Translations under genes and position numbers: made by a program
In this document: positions 44,543 to 57,415 of the stretch, piece by piece
Layout: every line of letters starts with the position of its first letter
How positions within the stretch are numbered: the first letter of the stretch is position 1
NCBI GenBank assembly: GCA_023374045.1
Contig: CM041777.1
Location: 85,368,300-85,432,299 of the forward strand
DNA from: Limonium bicolor
Taxonomy: Eukaryota; Streptophyta; Magnoliopsida; Caryophyllales; Plumbaginaceae
Reading direction: 5' to 3'
Length of the DNA: 64,000 nt
The notes under the pieces: generated by a model
Seen by the model: the letters and a program-made list of their open reading frames with translations, nothing else
What the model was told of the DNA's origin: nothing
The model's database searches: none

Positions 44543-45234
44543 GCCTGTCGCCCTCTTCCCACCTCCATTACTCCCAACAGAAATTTCACAACAGTCAGAA
44601 CCGTTCTTAGATCCCACAACATACAGAAGCCTACTGGGCAGTTTACAATATTTAACCATGACAAGACCAGATATCACTTACACGGTTAATCGTCTCTGTC
44701 AGACGATGCATAATCCCACCGAGAACCAGTGGCGTACGCTCAAACGGTTGCTTCGCTATCTCAACTCCACCAAATACTTCTGCTTTCATATCACGTCCTC
44801 CTCCGCCCTTCGTCTTCATGGCTACGCCGATTCAAATTGGGCCGGCTCACCAACGGACAGACGCTCCACAACGGGGTTCTGTGTATATCTCGGCGCAAAT
44901 CTGGTGTCTTGGGCATCCAAGAAGCAACACTCTGTTGCGCGATCGACAACGGAGGCGGAATATCGATCCTTGGTTGCGGTGGCTTGCGATTTGTTGTGGA
45001 TACATCACCTCTTCACAGAAATCTCTCTTCCGCTTTACTCCCCTCCTGTGATATGGTGTGATAATCTCGACGCGGTCTGCTTGGCTGCAAACCCTATCTT
45101 CCACTCATGCATGAAACATGTCCAGTTGGACTTTCATTTTTTACGAGAAAAAATACAAAACGGTACTTTAAAGATCTATCACATTTCCAGTCAGAGTCAA
45201 CTTGCTGATATTCTGACCAAGCCCTTACCCACTG
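44540..45234 (+). pseudogene. Copia RNase H and pol C-terminus
   Basis: Continues in a new frame: SLLGSLQYLTMTRPDITYTV, then RLLRYLNSTKYFCFHI, YADSNWAGSPTDRRSTTGFC (RNase H first Asp), STTEAEYRSLVAVACDLLWI (catalytic Glu) and HFLREKIQNGTLKIYHISSQ ending in ADILTKPLP. The last residues of the polyprotein and the 3' LTR are cut off at 45234 by the insertion of element E. Confidence 0.92.
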
Positions 45235-46019
45235 TGAAATACCCCTAAATTAATTTAAATTAATTTAGGGGATTTCTTTTGTTAAACCTTAATTAATACT
45301 ATTTAATATTAAAGTATTGTATGTAATTATGAATATTAATATTATGTGGAATTACGGAAAGTAATTTAGGGGATTTCTTCTATTTAACCCTAAAGAATAC
45401 TATTAAGTATTAAATTATTATATATTATTATATAGTATTATGAATTTAATAATAAGATTTATAAGTCAATAAATCTTGGGAAAATTTCTAAACACTCCAA
45501 GTATATTATAAAGATTTTAGAAATAATTTGGACATTAATTTGACTCATAAAAGTCAAAATAAAATTGTGGAAACCATAAAGCCTCTTAAGTCTTGCTAGG
45601 GTTGACTTTTTGAGAATGGTCAAACCAGCCCATGAAACTTATACCAATAAAAAGGTTATGGAAAACCAAGAAGATTGATAAAAAGAACGATAAAAACGGA
45701 TCATCCTAGCCAAAGTTATGATAAAATGAAGTTTAGAGCCAAAATTTTGAAAAGATGCTGATGTGGCATGGCTGCTGACTCACCTGCGTGCCACGGGATG
45801 CGTGCCTCAGCAGTTAGTCATTTTATCTCCAATGTTTGCTAACTTCCGCCAGAATATTGGCCTAACTTATGACATATATATCTCTCTCGTCTTTGAGAAT
45901 TTTTTAGTGTCGTCTTTTGCATTCTCTTCTCCTTTTAACCTAGTTTTAAACCATCTATCAAGTTAAACCTAATTCGCCTCACAACAAAAGTTATGCCGTC
46001 TCAAAGTTGCCTCCTCAGC

Positions 46020-46480
46020 CTGATGAACCCAGAAATCCAGATTTGTCAGGTAAACATCTGATTTTGTGCTAGCCATAACTCTCTCGTTCTTGAGCCAAAT
46101 CCATTGTTCCATAGCTCATTTTAAAGCTCTTTAATTATTATTCAACTTCTATTTAGACATCTAAGTCTGAATCACTACCAATTGGTACAGAAAATCGTCT
46201 AAAGTTCGTGACCTGATTCAGTTCGTGAGTTTTCTGCCCAGAATTTCCAGAAACGAATGGTAAACCCGATTTTTGATATTATCATAGCTTTCTCGTCCTT
46301 GTACGAAAATTCGTGCACAATATCTCTTTGGAAAGATCTTTAACTCCTATAAAACTTTCCTTTTACACCAAAGGCTGATTCTCAATAGAGTGAAAGATAA
46401 AGGCATCGAAAGTTGCCTCCCCGAGTTCTGGAAACCCAGAAATCCGGAAATTTCAGTTGAATAGGTAAACTTCGTCCTAT
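46020..46480 (+). repeat. Three degenerate ~200-bp units in E's LTR
   Basis: Phrases CCCAGAAATCCAGATTT, CCCAGAATTTCCAGAAA and CCCAGAAATCCGGAAATT occur at about 46028, 46236 and 46432. Each is followed by a TAAAC...TATCATAGCTTTCTCGTCCTTG-like stretch and a TTTAAAGATCT-like stretch. Confidence 0.6.
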
Positions 46481-47944
46481 TATATCTTCTTCATCCGTGG
46501 GCGAAAATTCTTGTTCTATAGCTAGTTTTAAAGATCTCTGATTCCTCTACAATTCTTATGAAGGAACCTCAAGCTAGTTCACGATCGTTTGGAAGATATA
46601 AGTAACTAAAGTTCCCCACTTGGTCAGCACATAAAATCATAGTTTTCCAGAAAAACGAATTTGATTCTCCTCGTTGGCGCAGCTCCGGTATGATTCCGAC
46701 CAAATTCCACCATCTATGATGTTCGTTTTTGCATTCCCATTCATTCCCCTCTATCAATTTTACCAATTACGCAATACATTGAGAGAATTTGTAGGAATTC
46801 GAATCAGAAACTCGCACATACCCTAGTTCGAATAGCCCAGAATTGAAATCATCGAACACTGCATTATAGGTTATAAAATTAGTACCATTGGATTCGTCTT
46901 TTAATTTCTAATCCAATGAAACTAGAATCGCCGAATTTCGTCCTGTGGATTGAGAGAATCGATTGAATCTCTGTTCGTGTCGATTTAAGGTTTTCTGAAG
47001 AATTGGGGAAAATTAGGCCGTCCGATCGTAGTTAAGTGGAAAGGACGACCGAGATTAAAACGTGGGTTATTATTAATATATTAAGTTTATATAATTCTAT
47101 AATAATACCCTATCTTGTTAGATTTATTTAACAACCTTCCCGAACGTATTTTGACTTGAAATTTTAAGTATAGATTCCCTATAAAATCTAGTTTATTTTG
47201 ATGTAAATTAATATGGGTTTTGAGTTTTTAAACGTAAGTTATAATTTTACAAGTTGCGAGTATTATGGAATTATTTGGTTAAATTAAAAAGATATTTTTA
47301 TGAAATAAAAATTTTATAATGTGTCTAAAATGTTATAGTTACTATATACTTAATTTGGGAATTTTTGGACAAGAGGAAGTAGGTTTAAAAATTGTATTTC
47401 TAAGGTTTCTCATAAGTTACCTTATAATATAAGGTTTTTAATGTAAAAAAATTAAAGTATGACTTATTAATAAACTTTATAGGTTCAAAATAATATAATA
47501 AGACTAAACTAACATTTAATACAGAATGTTAAGAAATATTTTCGAGTATCAACTTTTGAGTGAAGTAAAAATTAAAAACATATATATATATATATATATA
47601 AAATAAAATAGTAACATATGTTAAAATAAGGAATTTAATTAATCTATATTTATACTAACTATATAATGTGGAGGTTAATACACTTAATTGGAACTAAGGA
47701 AAATACTTTATTTTATAAAACATATATTGGATATAGATATGTGTAAAAGTTAATATAAATAATTAAATGCAATAAAACTACATAAAGAATGTCTTGAATA
47801 AATCCTAGAATATTTATATATATAATAAACATAAGTAAAAGAAATAAAATACCTTATAGAAAATAATATGAAGGAATTAATGAGATAAATTAAACCTCTA
47901 CATAATACTAATAATAATTATTACGAGGCGTATTAAAATTATGA

Positions 47945-48445
47945 TTATTAAACTTAAAGAGTTATCTTTAAATTTCTAAAATTTATATAAACCGTATTAA
48001 AATACATGTATAGTATTAGTCAACGACCATAATGTAAGTCTATAATTGGGTTAAGTAGTTAATAAGTTAACACTTAGGAAAATTTGTAATTAGATTTCAC
48101 AAAATGTTACACAAATAGATCTTATAACATAATCAATAAATAAAGTAAATGAAATACTTTTATGAGAAGTGGATTTATAAGTCTAGATTTAATCATTTCA
48201 TAACATATATAGTATTGAATAATGACTTAATGTTTTAACTAAAATCATTAAAAGGGTTGAGATGTAAAACTAAGTTAAATATGACTAGGGAGATAATCTA
48301 GATAATAATCTTTAAGTTTCTTAGAAGTAGATAAACCATATAAAATACATTTATAACATTAACTACCAATACTTAGAATGTGAGTTTATAAATAAGTGTT
48401 GTAGTTAATAGCTAGAACTTGTAAAAAGGTTTGTAAATATAAAGT
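47945..48445 (+). repeat. Degenerate ~355-bp duplication in E's LTR
   Basis: A block with CTTAAAGAGTTATCTTTAAA..., ATAAACCGTATTAAAATACA and AAGTCTATAATTGGGTTAAG (47950-48090) is echoed at 48305-48440 by TCTTTAAGTTTCTTAGAAG, ATAAACCATATAAAATACAT and GAGTTTATAAATAAGTGTTG. Similarity is weak but ordered. Confidence 0.45.
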
Positions 48446-49882
48446 TGATATTTAAAACTTTTAACCTTTAATCGGACGGAACTAAGTTACATAAGATATT
48501 GTATTGATATACTTTACGGTAATAGGAAATATTGATATGTTATTTGAATATAAAATATGAGAATTTTCAGAATAGATGATCTTATTAAATAATTGGCAAT
48601 TTCACTTATGAATGGGGATTTAATTCTTAGATAAATTTTACCTTATGTTAAGATATAATGTTTATCCTAAAACATAATAACGAAAAATAATTTATTACGT
48701 TACTCCTTTGAAACCTTAGGTTTTGTAAATAATTTAAAACGTATTTAAGACTTAAGTTTATTGAAGTTTAGTATTAAAGGATTATACATAGTCTATAGAG
48801 GGAATGCGTGTAAAAATAAAACATTTAGGAAATTAAATGTAAGCAAGTATACATAAAAGGTTATCTTAAAACACCTTATTATATTTGATGATAAAGTAAA
48901 TAAGATATTTTGTGAATAATTAATGTAAGAGTTCGATAAGTCTAAGTTAATAATATAGTTATTTCAATATGAGAGGTAATTCAACATCTTATGACAAGAT
49001 TATTAGACGGTTATAATAGAAAGTCATTCTGAACTAAGGATATGATAATTGAGTTTAGTGGCTACATTAAGTTATAATAAAATGTATCTACAGCACTATG
49101 ATTCCAATATACAAGTTGTAGATCTTAATTAAGTTAAGGGTAAGAGTTAATCATAATAGGTCGGCTAGTAGATGTTGATAAGAATGAATAATCGTTACAT
49201 TGTGGGATAATAATATAGTATTCTAAGACAAACCTCTCATGGGTTATGATACGACATTATTCTAAATTAAGAGTAAGGGTATTGAGCTTGAGAGTTATTA
49301 TTGACATTCTAAGATAAGTCGAAGGTTATACGTAACATTTAATTGAGACTTAGAAATAAGAGTGAGGAGTTTATTTAAGCTTAACGTAGGCTACGAGTGA
49401 TTGATGATAGACTACCTTTAATATTCTTCAGAGTACTATTGAATGTTTACGCAAGTTGACTAGAACTGCTACAGCGTTATCCAGGTACGATTTCTCGTAC
49501 TCGTATGCTTTGCTAACAAGACTTAAGGGATGTTTTTTACAAACGCTAATTGAGCTAAAATGGATTTCTAAAAGGAAATGGTTGTGCGACTAACTCAGCT
49601 TGTGTGACTAACTGAGCCTTGAATGTGAAACTTACATGGTTATTGGTTCCTTCTGTTTAGTTGTTTCATTAGACATTAACTGCCTAGGGTTTATGCTTCA
49701 GCACTCAATAGGACTGGGTGTTTTGGTATTGCTCTGGGTAGTTAGTGATCTAGTGGAAATATGGAAAATGACAATCTTGGTAACTCTTCCTTTGACTCTG
49801 GATATTGTTTCATCCATGAGCTGAGTCTTTTGTTATGAGGTGTGTGCGTCTTCACCGATGACTGAGAACGGGTCGGTAACAG

Positions 49883-50035
49883 TAGGGGGCTGTATATCCC
49901 TCGTCCACAAGGATATTTATATCAGACAGCAGGGGCTGTATATCCCTCGTCCACCAGGACATTTATATTTGACAGCAGGGGGCTGTATATCCCTCGTCCA
50001 TAAGGACATTGATATCTGGCGGTGGGGGCCATCTC
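49883..50035 (+). repeat. Three ~57-bp tandem repeats in E's LTR
   Basis: GGGGGCTGTATATCCCTCGTCCA followed by AAGGACATTTATAT and CAGCAG repeats three times. The ORF through it merely follows the repeat. Confidence 0.75.
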
Positions 50036-50586
50036 TCCCAATTGGTTTTATTCCACTCTTGAGTTGTTGGTTCTTAGATATCTTCTTTCATTCCTAGTCC
50101 TTGTGACTACCTGGGTCTCTCTACTCCTAACTGGAATTTGTTCTAACTTGAGCATTGGATGTTCACTAACTCATGGTGTGATTTTTGGATTTACTAACTT
50201 TACCTTTCTATTATTTATCTTTATCCTTAACTTGTTATCTTTGACTTGGAGATTTTAAAGTGCCTTGTTTCCCTGTTTACCTTCAAGAGTTTGAATTCAA
50301 GTTACTGTTTATTTTGAGGAGTTATATTTTATATGTTGTTTTGGAGAATTGTACCAGTTCCATTCCACGAAGAGCATGAGTGATTGGGATGGGAATTCGG
50401 AATTGTGGAGAGTTATTTTTTTTACGTTCAGTTTTGTTTACGTTGTTTTCTTGAGTTCAGACCGTAACTTAGATAATTGTAATGGTTGTAATTGGTGAGG
50501 TTGGTACCGGGTGTTTGGAACCCGATGGACTGTAATCGCCTTAGTATTTTAATTACGCTGTAAATACGTTAAATAGGGGCGTTACA

Positions 50587-50853
50587 GAAATTGGTATCAG
50601 AGCGTAGTTACGCTCTGAACCCGAGAAAACAAGCCGGGTGAAATACTTAGAATATAGGTGCACTTAAAACTGGGGAATTGGGGTAGAATTGGGAAGTGAG
50701 GACTCCAGTAAGGCACAACTCCTAACCCTTCTTGGAATTGTGGACGATTCCTTTACAAACTTTTCTTTTATGAATGTCTGTTGAGTGTGGTGTGCTGTTA
50801 TACCGTTCAAACATTAAACTACAGTAAAAATATAGGTTTGGAACATCGTATAT
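50587..50853 (+). other. Start of the interior of element E, with PBS hairpin
   Basis: PBS TGGTATCAGAGC at 50592-50603; its TCAGAGCG half pairs with CGCTCTGA eight bases on (stem 50597-50604 / 50611-50618, 6-nt loop). The rest is non-coding leader until element F interrupts at 50854. Confidence 0.8.
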
Positions 50854-51902
50854 TGTAACACCCCCGAATCACGACCAACAATAATACGACGCGCCTAAGT
50901 TAGCAGGAGAAGGCTACGCAGCGGTTTCGAACTCTATTCGGGTGCTACAGACGCCAACCACCCACTGGTTGACCCGACCACTCTACTTACACCAAGTTGC
51001 GGTCTGAATGACTGGAAGTCCAACCTTAACGAAATCCAAATACAATATAAAGTACAACCCAAGTACCGAGCATCTACAGTTTAGATAATAACTTAAACAA
51101 CATAACCCTTACATAAGAAAGCATACTACTCAAAGTCTTGCCATGTGGACTACCCCCATGATAGTCCTTCACCTACACTCCGTCACGTTCCGGATGATCA
51201 CCTGTAAAAATAAAGGACTCAGCAAACTATGCCGAGTATGAACGCGTGAAGCCTGTATGTTACCGGGTCACACGACTAATTGGTCGAATATTATTGAGTC
51301 AATTTTACATGCTATGATAAAGCAGTAAAGCACACATCAGTACATCGTGATATCATACACACTCATCGGTAGCATAGCAATATCAGCAAGCAACCAAGCA
51401 CATCTTGCAAGTAGCACAGCAATGTCAATAAGCAACCAAGAACAACTTGCCAGTAGCATAACAATGTCAAACACGCAGTCCAGCACAATAAGATGCTAGT
51501 GTAGCAACAACGGTCAGGTAATTATAGGACGTGTGCGTAGGTACATTATACCGTCGATCCTCGCTATGGGATCATTCAAGAGATTGCGTATTGTTTTCTT
51601 GTTCTCATTACATATGTTTTCATTTCTTCTCTTGCACCGAGTCAGGGGATATAGGTTAGATCCCGAGACTTTGCTATGTAGGTGCTATTCATACCTTGTT
51701 TCTTAAAGGGTCACATTTGTGACTTTCTCTTGTTTGCTTGGTCTCATTACACAAGTTTTCCTTTATTCTCTGGCACCGAGTCAGGGGATATAGATTAGAT
51801 CCCGAGACTTCATTATGTAGGTGCTAATCGTTCCTTGTTTCTTTAAGGATTATTTGTGAATTCTTTTATCACCGCACGTTGGAGGACGTCTCCTCCATAG
51901 CT

Positions 51903-52290
51903 AGTCCCCCATTCCCGACACCCAGGGTCGAGGAAGCGGAAGTCACCTCTAGACTCCAGGATGAGCTTCACCAATTTGTCACTCCCCCATTCCCGACACC
52001 CAGGGTCAAGGAAGCGGAAGTCACCTCTGGACTCCGGGATGTGCTTCACCAACTTGTCACTCCCCCATTTCCGACACCCAGGGTCAAGGAAGCGGAAGTC
52101 ACCTCTGGACTCCGGGATGTGCTTCACAACTTGTCACTCCCCCATTCCCGACACCCAGGGTCAAGGAAGCGGAAGTCACCTCTGGACTCCGGGATGTGCT
52201 TCACCAACTTGTCACTCCCCCATTCCCGACACCCAGGGTCAAGGAAGCGGAAGTCACCTCTGGACTCCGGGATGTGCTCCACACAGAAGG
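51903..52290. repeat. 78-bp minisatellite, five units (F 3' LTR)
   Basis: The unit contains CCCCCATTCCCGACACCCAG, GAAGCGGAAGTCACCTCT and GACTCCGGGATGTGCTTCAC. Because 78 is a multiple of three and the unit lacks stops, both strands are open. The plus frame repeats VTPPFPTPRVKEAEVTSGLR; a 2-bp loss in unit 4 shifts it. Confidence 0.9.
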
Positions 52291-53399
52291 GCAAAGGATC
52301 TGATGTAGATACCAACTCTCGAATATTCCATACCGCGCGGCCCGAGATGTCGTCTTCCCGGGTTATCCTCATGTTCCACCAGTTGGTACTTTTCATTTCA
52401 TTATCATTATAATCTCGACACCATAGTGGGTGTCATTAGCGGTCCTCTAAAGTTAAGAGGATTTGTCTCTTTGTATAGTTCTTTTGTTTTGTTTACGTGG
52501 TTCGTCATGTCTCACCAAAGGAGACTTGCTCTTCATTAACATTAATAAATAGACACCATAATGGGTGTCATGGTAGTCCTCAATGGTTTAGAGAGGAGTT
52601 CCCCTTATAGAGTTTTTCTTTGTTTTCATAGTTCGTTGTGGTTCATCTCGAGTTCCATAAAGGAGAAAGGGACTAAACTACTGTGTGCGCGCAAGTAATA
52701 TGCCACAAGGATATATATAACAAGCATATAAGCAAGCCACAAGAAACAATCCAATTTTCATGCTTTAGTCTTAGAGTCATTATCAAACAAGCACACAGCA
52801 CACAAGCCGTGTAACACGGCAACATACGAACCACACATGTCCATACCTTTTCGAAGGCATGAGTTGTCTTACACTCGAAGTCCCGGTCGGAGCTCGCTAC
52901 GGCCCTAGCGTTAATTGAAACAATGTGTCAGTTTATTATTTTATGTGACGACACTTTATATCGTATGTTATTCCCTAGGTATGTTGTTACATACTTGGTT
53001 TATATTGACTCTTATAACTTCACATGCATTAATCCTAGGCTCCACTTACTCCTAGGATATTCACCTTGCCAACTCACACGTTAACTAAGTCATTTCCTCT
53101 AGCTAGTGCTTTAGAGTATTATAAGCACTACCATGTAACAAGTTTATGTCAGGTGGGTTTTAATTTTCCTAAGATGTATTCCTTCGCTAACTAATTAGCC
53201 ATGTTTTCAGCTCATTATCCACACAATAACTCCTAATGTATTTATGGAGTTCACTTATACCATGACACCAGGTTCCCAAAACCGAAATAACGTTCTTGTG
53301 TACCACCATATCTTATCACACCTTTAATGTATCTAATAGTGTCTAAACTACCCAAAATGTTTCCCCCTCTAGCTATATATATATATTAGTATTGTTATG

Positions 53400-55660
53400 G
53401 GTTCATTTTCAAATCAACACCACACTTTCAACACCTCTAGATATTGATCATACAGAGACAAGTTTCAGAAAACTGAAACATCAACCTTGTGCAAACTTCC
53501 ACTAAACCTCTCCTTTTATGTATTAAATTGCTTTCTAATTCCTTCCAAATTGTTTACCCTCTTAGGTAGATATATTAGCAAGGCTATGAGTTAATTTCCA
53601 GACCTATACAACCCTCTCATATCAGCTGTGCTATAGTTATACAGAAGCAACAACCTACAGAGAAACTGAAAACACAGTTTGTATATCACTTCTCAAGCCT
53701 TCTTTTAGTTCATCAATCGGTTTTCATTTCCACCCAAAACTTTCACCAAACTAGGTAAGTGTATTAAGGAGGTTTTAAGCTCAAACCCAACTCAAAACAA
53801 CTCTGTTAACACCTCTGAATGTTCATATACAGAAGTTAGAAAATGCGGCAAACTGTAAACACCAAATCTGCACAGCCCCTCTCTAAGTTTCATTTTAGGC
53901 TATAAATCGGTTTCCAAATCTTCCCAAAGTTTTTACCCAAATAGCTAGGTGTATTATGAAAGTTTTAAACTCAAAACAAACTCACAACAATACTGTTACT
54001 ACTTCTGAAATTTCGTTTTACAGAAACTGCAAAGTGCAGAAAACTGTAAGCTCTTGTTTTGTACAGCTCCTTTACAAACTGTCTTTTAGTCCATTAATTA
54101 GTTTCAAATCTCACCCAAAATTTTTACACAACTATATAATTGTATTAGGGAGGATTTGAACTAAAAAATAACTCAAAACAGGGCTGTTAAAGCTACTGAA
54201 AGTTCTTTTTACAGAAAGTTGAAAGCTGGAAGAAAACCGAATTCATAACTTCAGTGTGATTCTCCTCTCTTGTATTACATTGATTCTTTCCCCTTCCCAA
54301 AGTGTATACAGGCTTAGGTAAGTGTGTTAGCTAGTTTTAAGTTTATTTTCTAACCATTACCACCCTCTTAAACCACCTGTATCACTGTTATACTGAAACA
54401 ACAATCTGCAGAAATCTGAAACAAAAAGAATCTGTATTCTTCCTCTTCTTCCTTCTTCTTCTCTGATTAATTCGTTTTCTATCTTCCCCAAGGTGTTTAT
54501 GAATTTTCTTAAGGGCATTAGGGGTGTTTTAGGCTCCTCAGTAACTCCATACCACTCCTTGTAAACCTCTGTAACATGGTTATACAGAAGTTCAATATTT
54601 CAGGGAAACTGTGAACTGAAGCATAGAGTCTGAAATCTTTTCCTCCATTTCCTTTCTTTATTCACGAAGTTGACTCTAAATTTCCCCTCAACCTTCTTAC
54701 CCAGTTAGGCAAGTGTTTAATACAGATCCTAACCTCAATGACAGACCCAATACAATCGGTTAAAGCTATTGAAATGGCCCCAGTACTGAACCGAAAAGAT
54801 GCTAAAGTCATAAACTGATATTTTCTTCTATTTTGCTCTCTGTCTGTTTTCTAGACTGTCTTACAGCTCCTCTCACTTTTGTACCCACTTAGTTAATGTT
54901 TTATCAAAACTTTAAACCTAAGAACACACCCAAGCAACAAAGGCCACAACTCTGAAACTTCTTTACACAAGAAACAGAAAACAGAAACTGACATCTTGGG
55001 CTGAAGTATGTTCTTTTCAGTTGCTTCCTTTCTGCTATCCAACCTGTCTCATATCTTCCCAACTCGTTTAATTACTCCTTTATGTGCTCCAGTACAAATT
55101 TTAAGCTCTTGAAAGAAAAGCATTACAACTCTGTTACTTCTTCTGCACTTATTCGGACAGAAGTTACCATGTGACAGAAGCTGAAACATTTTTTTCTATT
55201 GTTTTCTTTCTTTCTTTGTTTCCTTTTTCTCTTTAATCTGGTTTGAGGTTTCCCTCAAGTTATTTAGTCACTAGTTAAACGTTCCAGCTATATTTTAATC
55301 TCCAATAACACACTAACCCACTCTGGGAATCGGTTATACTGAAAACACAGTTACAGAACAGGATTTTTTTTCTAAAACGTTTCTGCACACGTTTCTGCTT
55401 ACCACAGCTTCTACCCTTCTGTTAATGTGCGAATTGATTTTCTCAAGCATTCCCGCTTATCCCCACTTAGTCTATTGTGTTGGAATGGTTTTAAGTTGAT
55501 TGACTAACCACTACACTCTTCACAGCACCTCTGGAAATCGGCTGCACAGGAACTAAAGTTTACAGAACAGCAACTTCCAGTTTCTGCACTAATTCCTTTA
55601 GCTAGTTTATACAGAATTTGCTGAGCCAGTTTAACTTGTTGTTTAATCCTTAGATGGCTG
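53400..55660. repeat. Degenerate ~190-bp ladder, 12 units (F 3' LTR)
   Basis: Landmarks of the type TATACAGAAG...CAGAAACTGAAA occur at about 53448, 53636, 53825, 54014, 54208, 54388, 54583, 54778, 54958, 55148, 55332 and 55538, a regular spacing of 180-195 bp. Each unit also contains a pyrimidine-rich stretch, a CCCAAA-type phrase and a TAGGTAAGTGTATTA-like phrase. The counterpart is at 61150-63360. Confidence 0.75.
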
Positions 55661-57316
55661 TAAATTTGTTACACAATGCACCAGGATTTACTAGCTCTCC
55701 ATTAGTTCCTTAAGCAACATTTTTTTTTTCTCAGAGCCTTACACAAAATCTGAATAGCAGGGAATAAGTAACAAAACAGAAGGTATAAACTGGTGTATTT
55801 GTTTTCCTGTTATTTTAAATTGCTAGTTGTTTTCTGTTTCTTGGCATTACACTCGTAGGGACTTAGATAAATGAAACCCATGGTACACTGTTTGATTCAC
55901 AGGGTGCGACAGGATAATCTACAACTTATGTTATTATAATCAGCAGAAGGAATATTGAGATGCGTTTGAGTATATTAATATTCCTGGAATGGACTGCTTT
56001 CATCCATCTTCAATATGAAATATAGCAGAACCAACTTCTATTTTTTTATTGATAGCAGAGACACGTTACTACTTACAGCTTCCTTTACTGGTGCAATAGA
56101 GGAAACGAAATTTCTATGGTTAATCGACAGAAGGAACAAGATAGAATTTGTATATTACCAGTTCTGGACTAAATTGTTTTCAGCCCAGTTGCAATCCAGT
56201 TTACGAGTTGCAGCAGTTCCAGCGTTTCATCATTGTTGAAATGCAGACACAACTGGGAATGAATGAAGGACGGCTCGTACGCTTCAGCTGGTATTCCAGG
56301 GACAGCTCCAGTGATTTATCAGTGCAGGAACACACCAACTCAAGAAGGAAATTGATGTACAATCTGGTGTGTGAAATATCTCCAGCGATTTATCGTTTAG
56401 ATCTGGAAGGGAGATGCGGCAACACTTAGCCAAAAGAAATGAAGTGAGGTGAAGCTTGTATGTCAACACGACATGCGGTGAATGAAGATAGGACATGGCG
56501 TATATGCTCCTTGTTTGCCAGTAAGCTCAAGAAGAAATAAAGAGAGGTGCAGATGTAAGGAGTGAATGGTACCGGTGCACGGAGACATCTGGTGTGGAAG
56601 ATGTAGCCGTTTAGCAGAGAATGAATGGAAACTGTGTGCATGTCCCTGGTTTGCCAGTTAATCACAAGAAGAGAATGAGCAAGGTTCAGAGCATGTACGC
56701 TCCCTTGTTCACTGTGATGGTTGTAAAATCACTGGTTTTGGAACAAGTTGATCTCTGTCCCTCTTCAACCTGGTGCGTGAGATGAAATCTCCTGGGATTA
56801 ATAGCTTCATAAGTGTGGGTAGAGTTCCAATAAACACTTTGTGGGGGTTTGAATAAAAACGCAACTTCTGATGCGTGGAGGTTTGAGGCAGAACACACTT
56901 TGATGGGCATGTCATTACTTTGGCTATTTTCTTCTGAAATCAAGAAGTTCAGGCTGCGCTTCAGATTAACGGACATAGCAAGGTATGGTCCGATTCCTGT
57001 GGATTTTTTTTTTGATAACCCTCAACACGTGGGTATGCATTGGAGTTGGCAAGCAGATTCTGAAATTGGCTGGGTCTGTTCTAATACAGATTTTCAGACA
57101 GAATGCTCAGGGGAATAGATATATTTTAAATCAAGGAGCAAGCATGAGGAATCTTATTTTCCAAAAGGAAATTCTGGTGTCCACCGGTTATCACTTGGTA
57201 AGATTTCAGGTCATTCATGTGTGTAGATAATATAATGTTCGGCACATACAGCATTGGAGTGTCCTAATGTCCCCTCTTAGTTGATATTAAAACGTTAGTG
57301 CAGTTAACTACCGAAT

Positions 57317-57415
57317 ATGGGGACAGCTCAATCGGTTAAGGCACTTTGTAGAGATACCAACGGTACCGGGGTCGAATCCCGACAGGAGCATATTTTGCTC
57401 TCTTTTTTTTTTATC
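57317..57415 (+). ncRNA. tRNA-like pol III unit (SINE head or tRNA relic)
   Basis: CAGCTCAATCGGTTAAGGC fits an A box and D-arm, and GGGGTCGAATCCCGA about 40 bp later fits a B box and T-arm, at tRNA spacing. A run of T after CTC (57403-57412) would terminate pol III. The acceptor ends do not pair well, so it is not a working tRNA; a SINE fragment or tRNA-derived relic is more likely. Confidence 0.5.

Larger units (their letters stand above)
45235..50586 (+). repeat. 5' LTR of element 'E' (5.35 kb), plus orientation
   Basis: Runs from TGAAATACCCCTAAATT to GGGGCGTTACA and is followed 5 bp later by an initiator tRNA-Met PBS, so it is a 5' LTR of a plus-strand element. The preceding 5 bp (CACTG) should be the TSD; the partner lies outside the window. 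The LTR is AT-rich (47000-49600 especially) and assembled from several degenerate duplications. No coding region is recognised; ORFs at 49636-50258 follow repeats. Confidence 0.85.

Noticed and set aside
51361..51520. Regularly spaced AGCAAGCAACCAAG...-type repeats resembling an array
   Set aside because: Only two degenerate ~50-bp copies and no constant repeat with unique spacers; not a CRISPR array, which is not expected in plant DNA.
51843..52412. 94-177-residue ORFs on both strands
   Set aside because: They follow the 78-bp minisatellite; open because the unit is a multiple of three.
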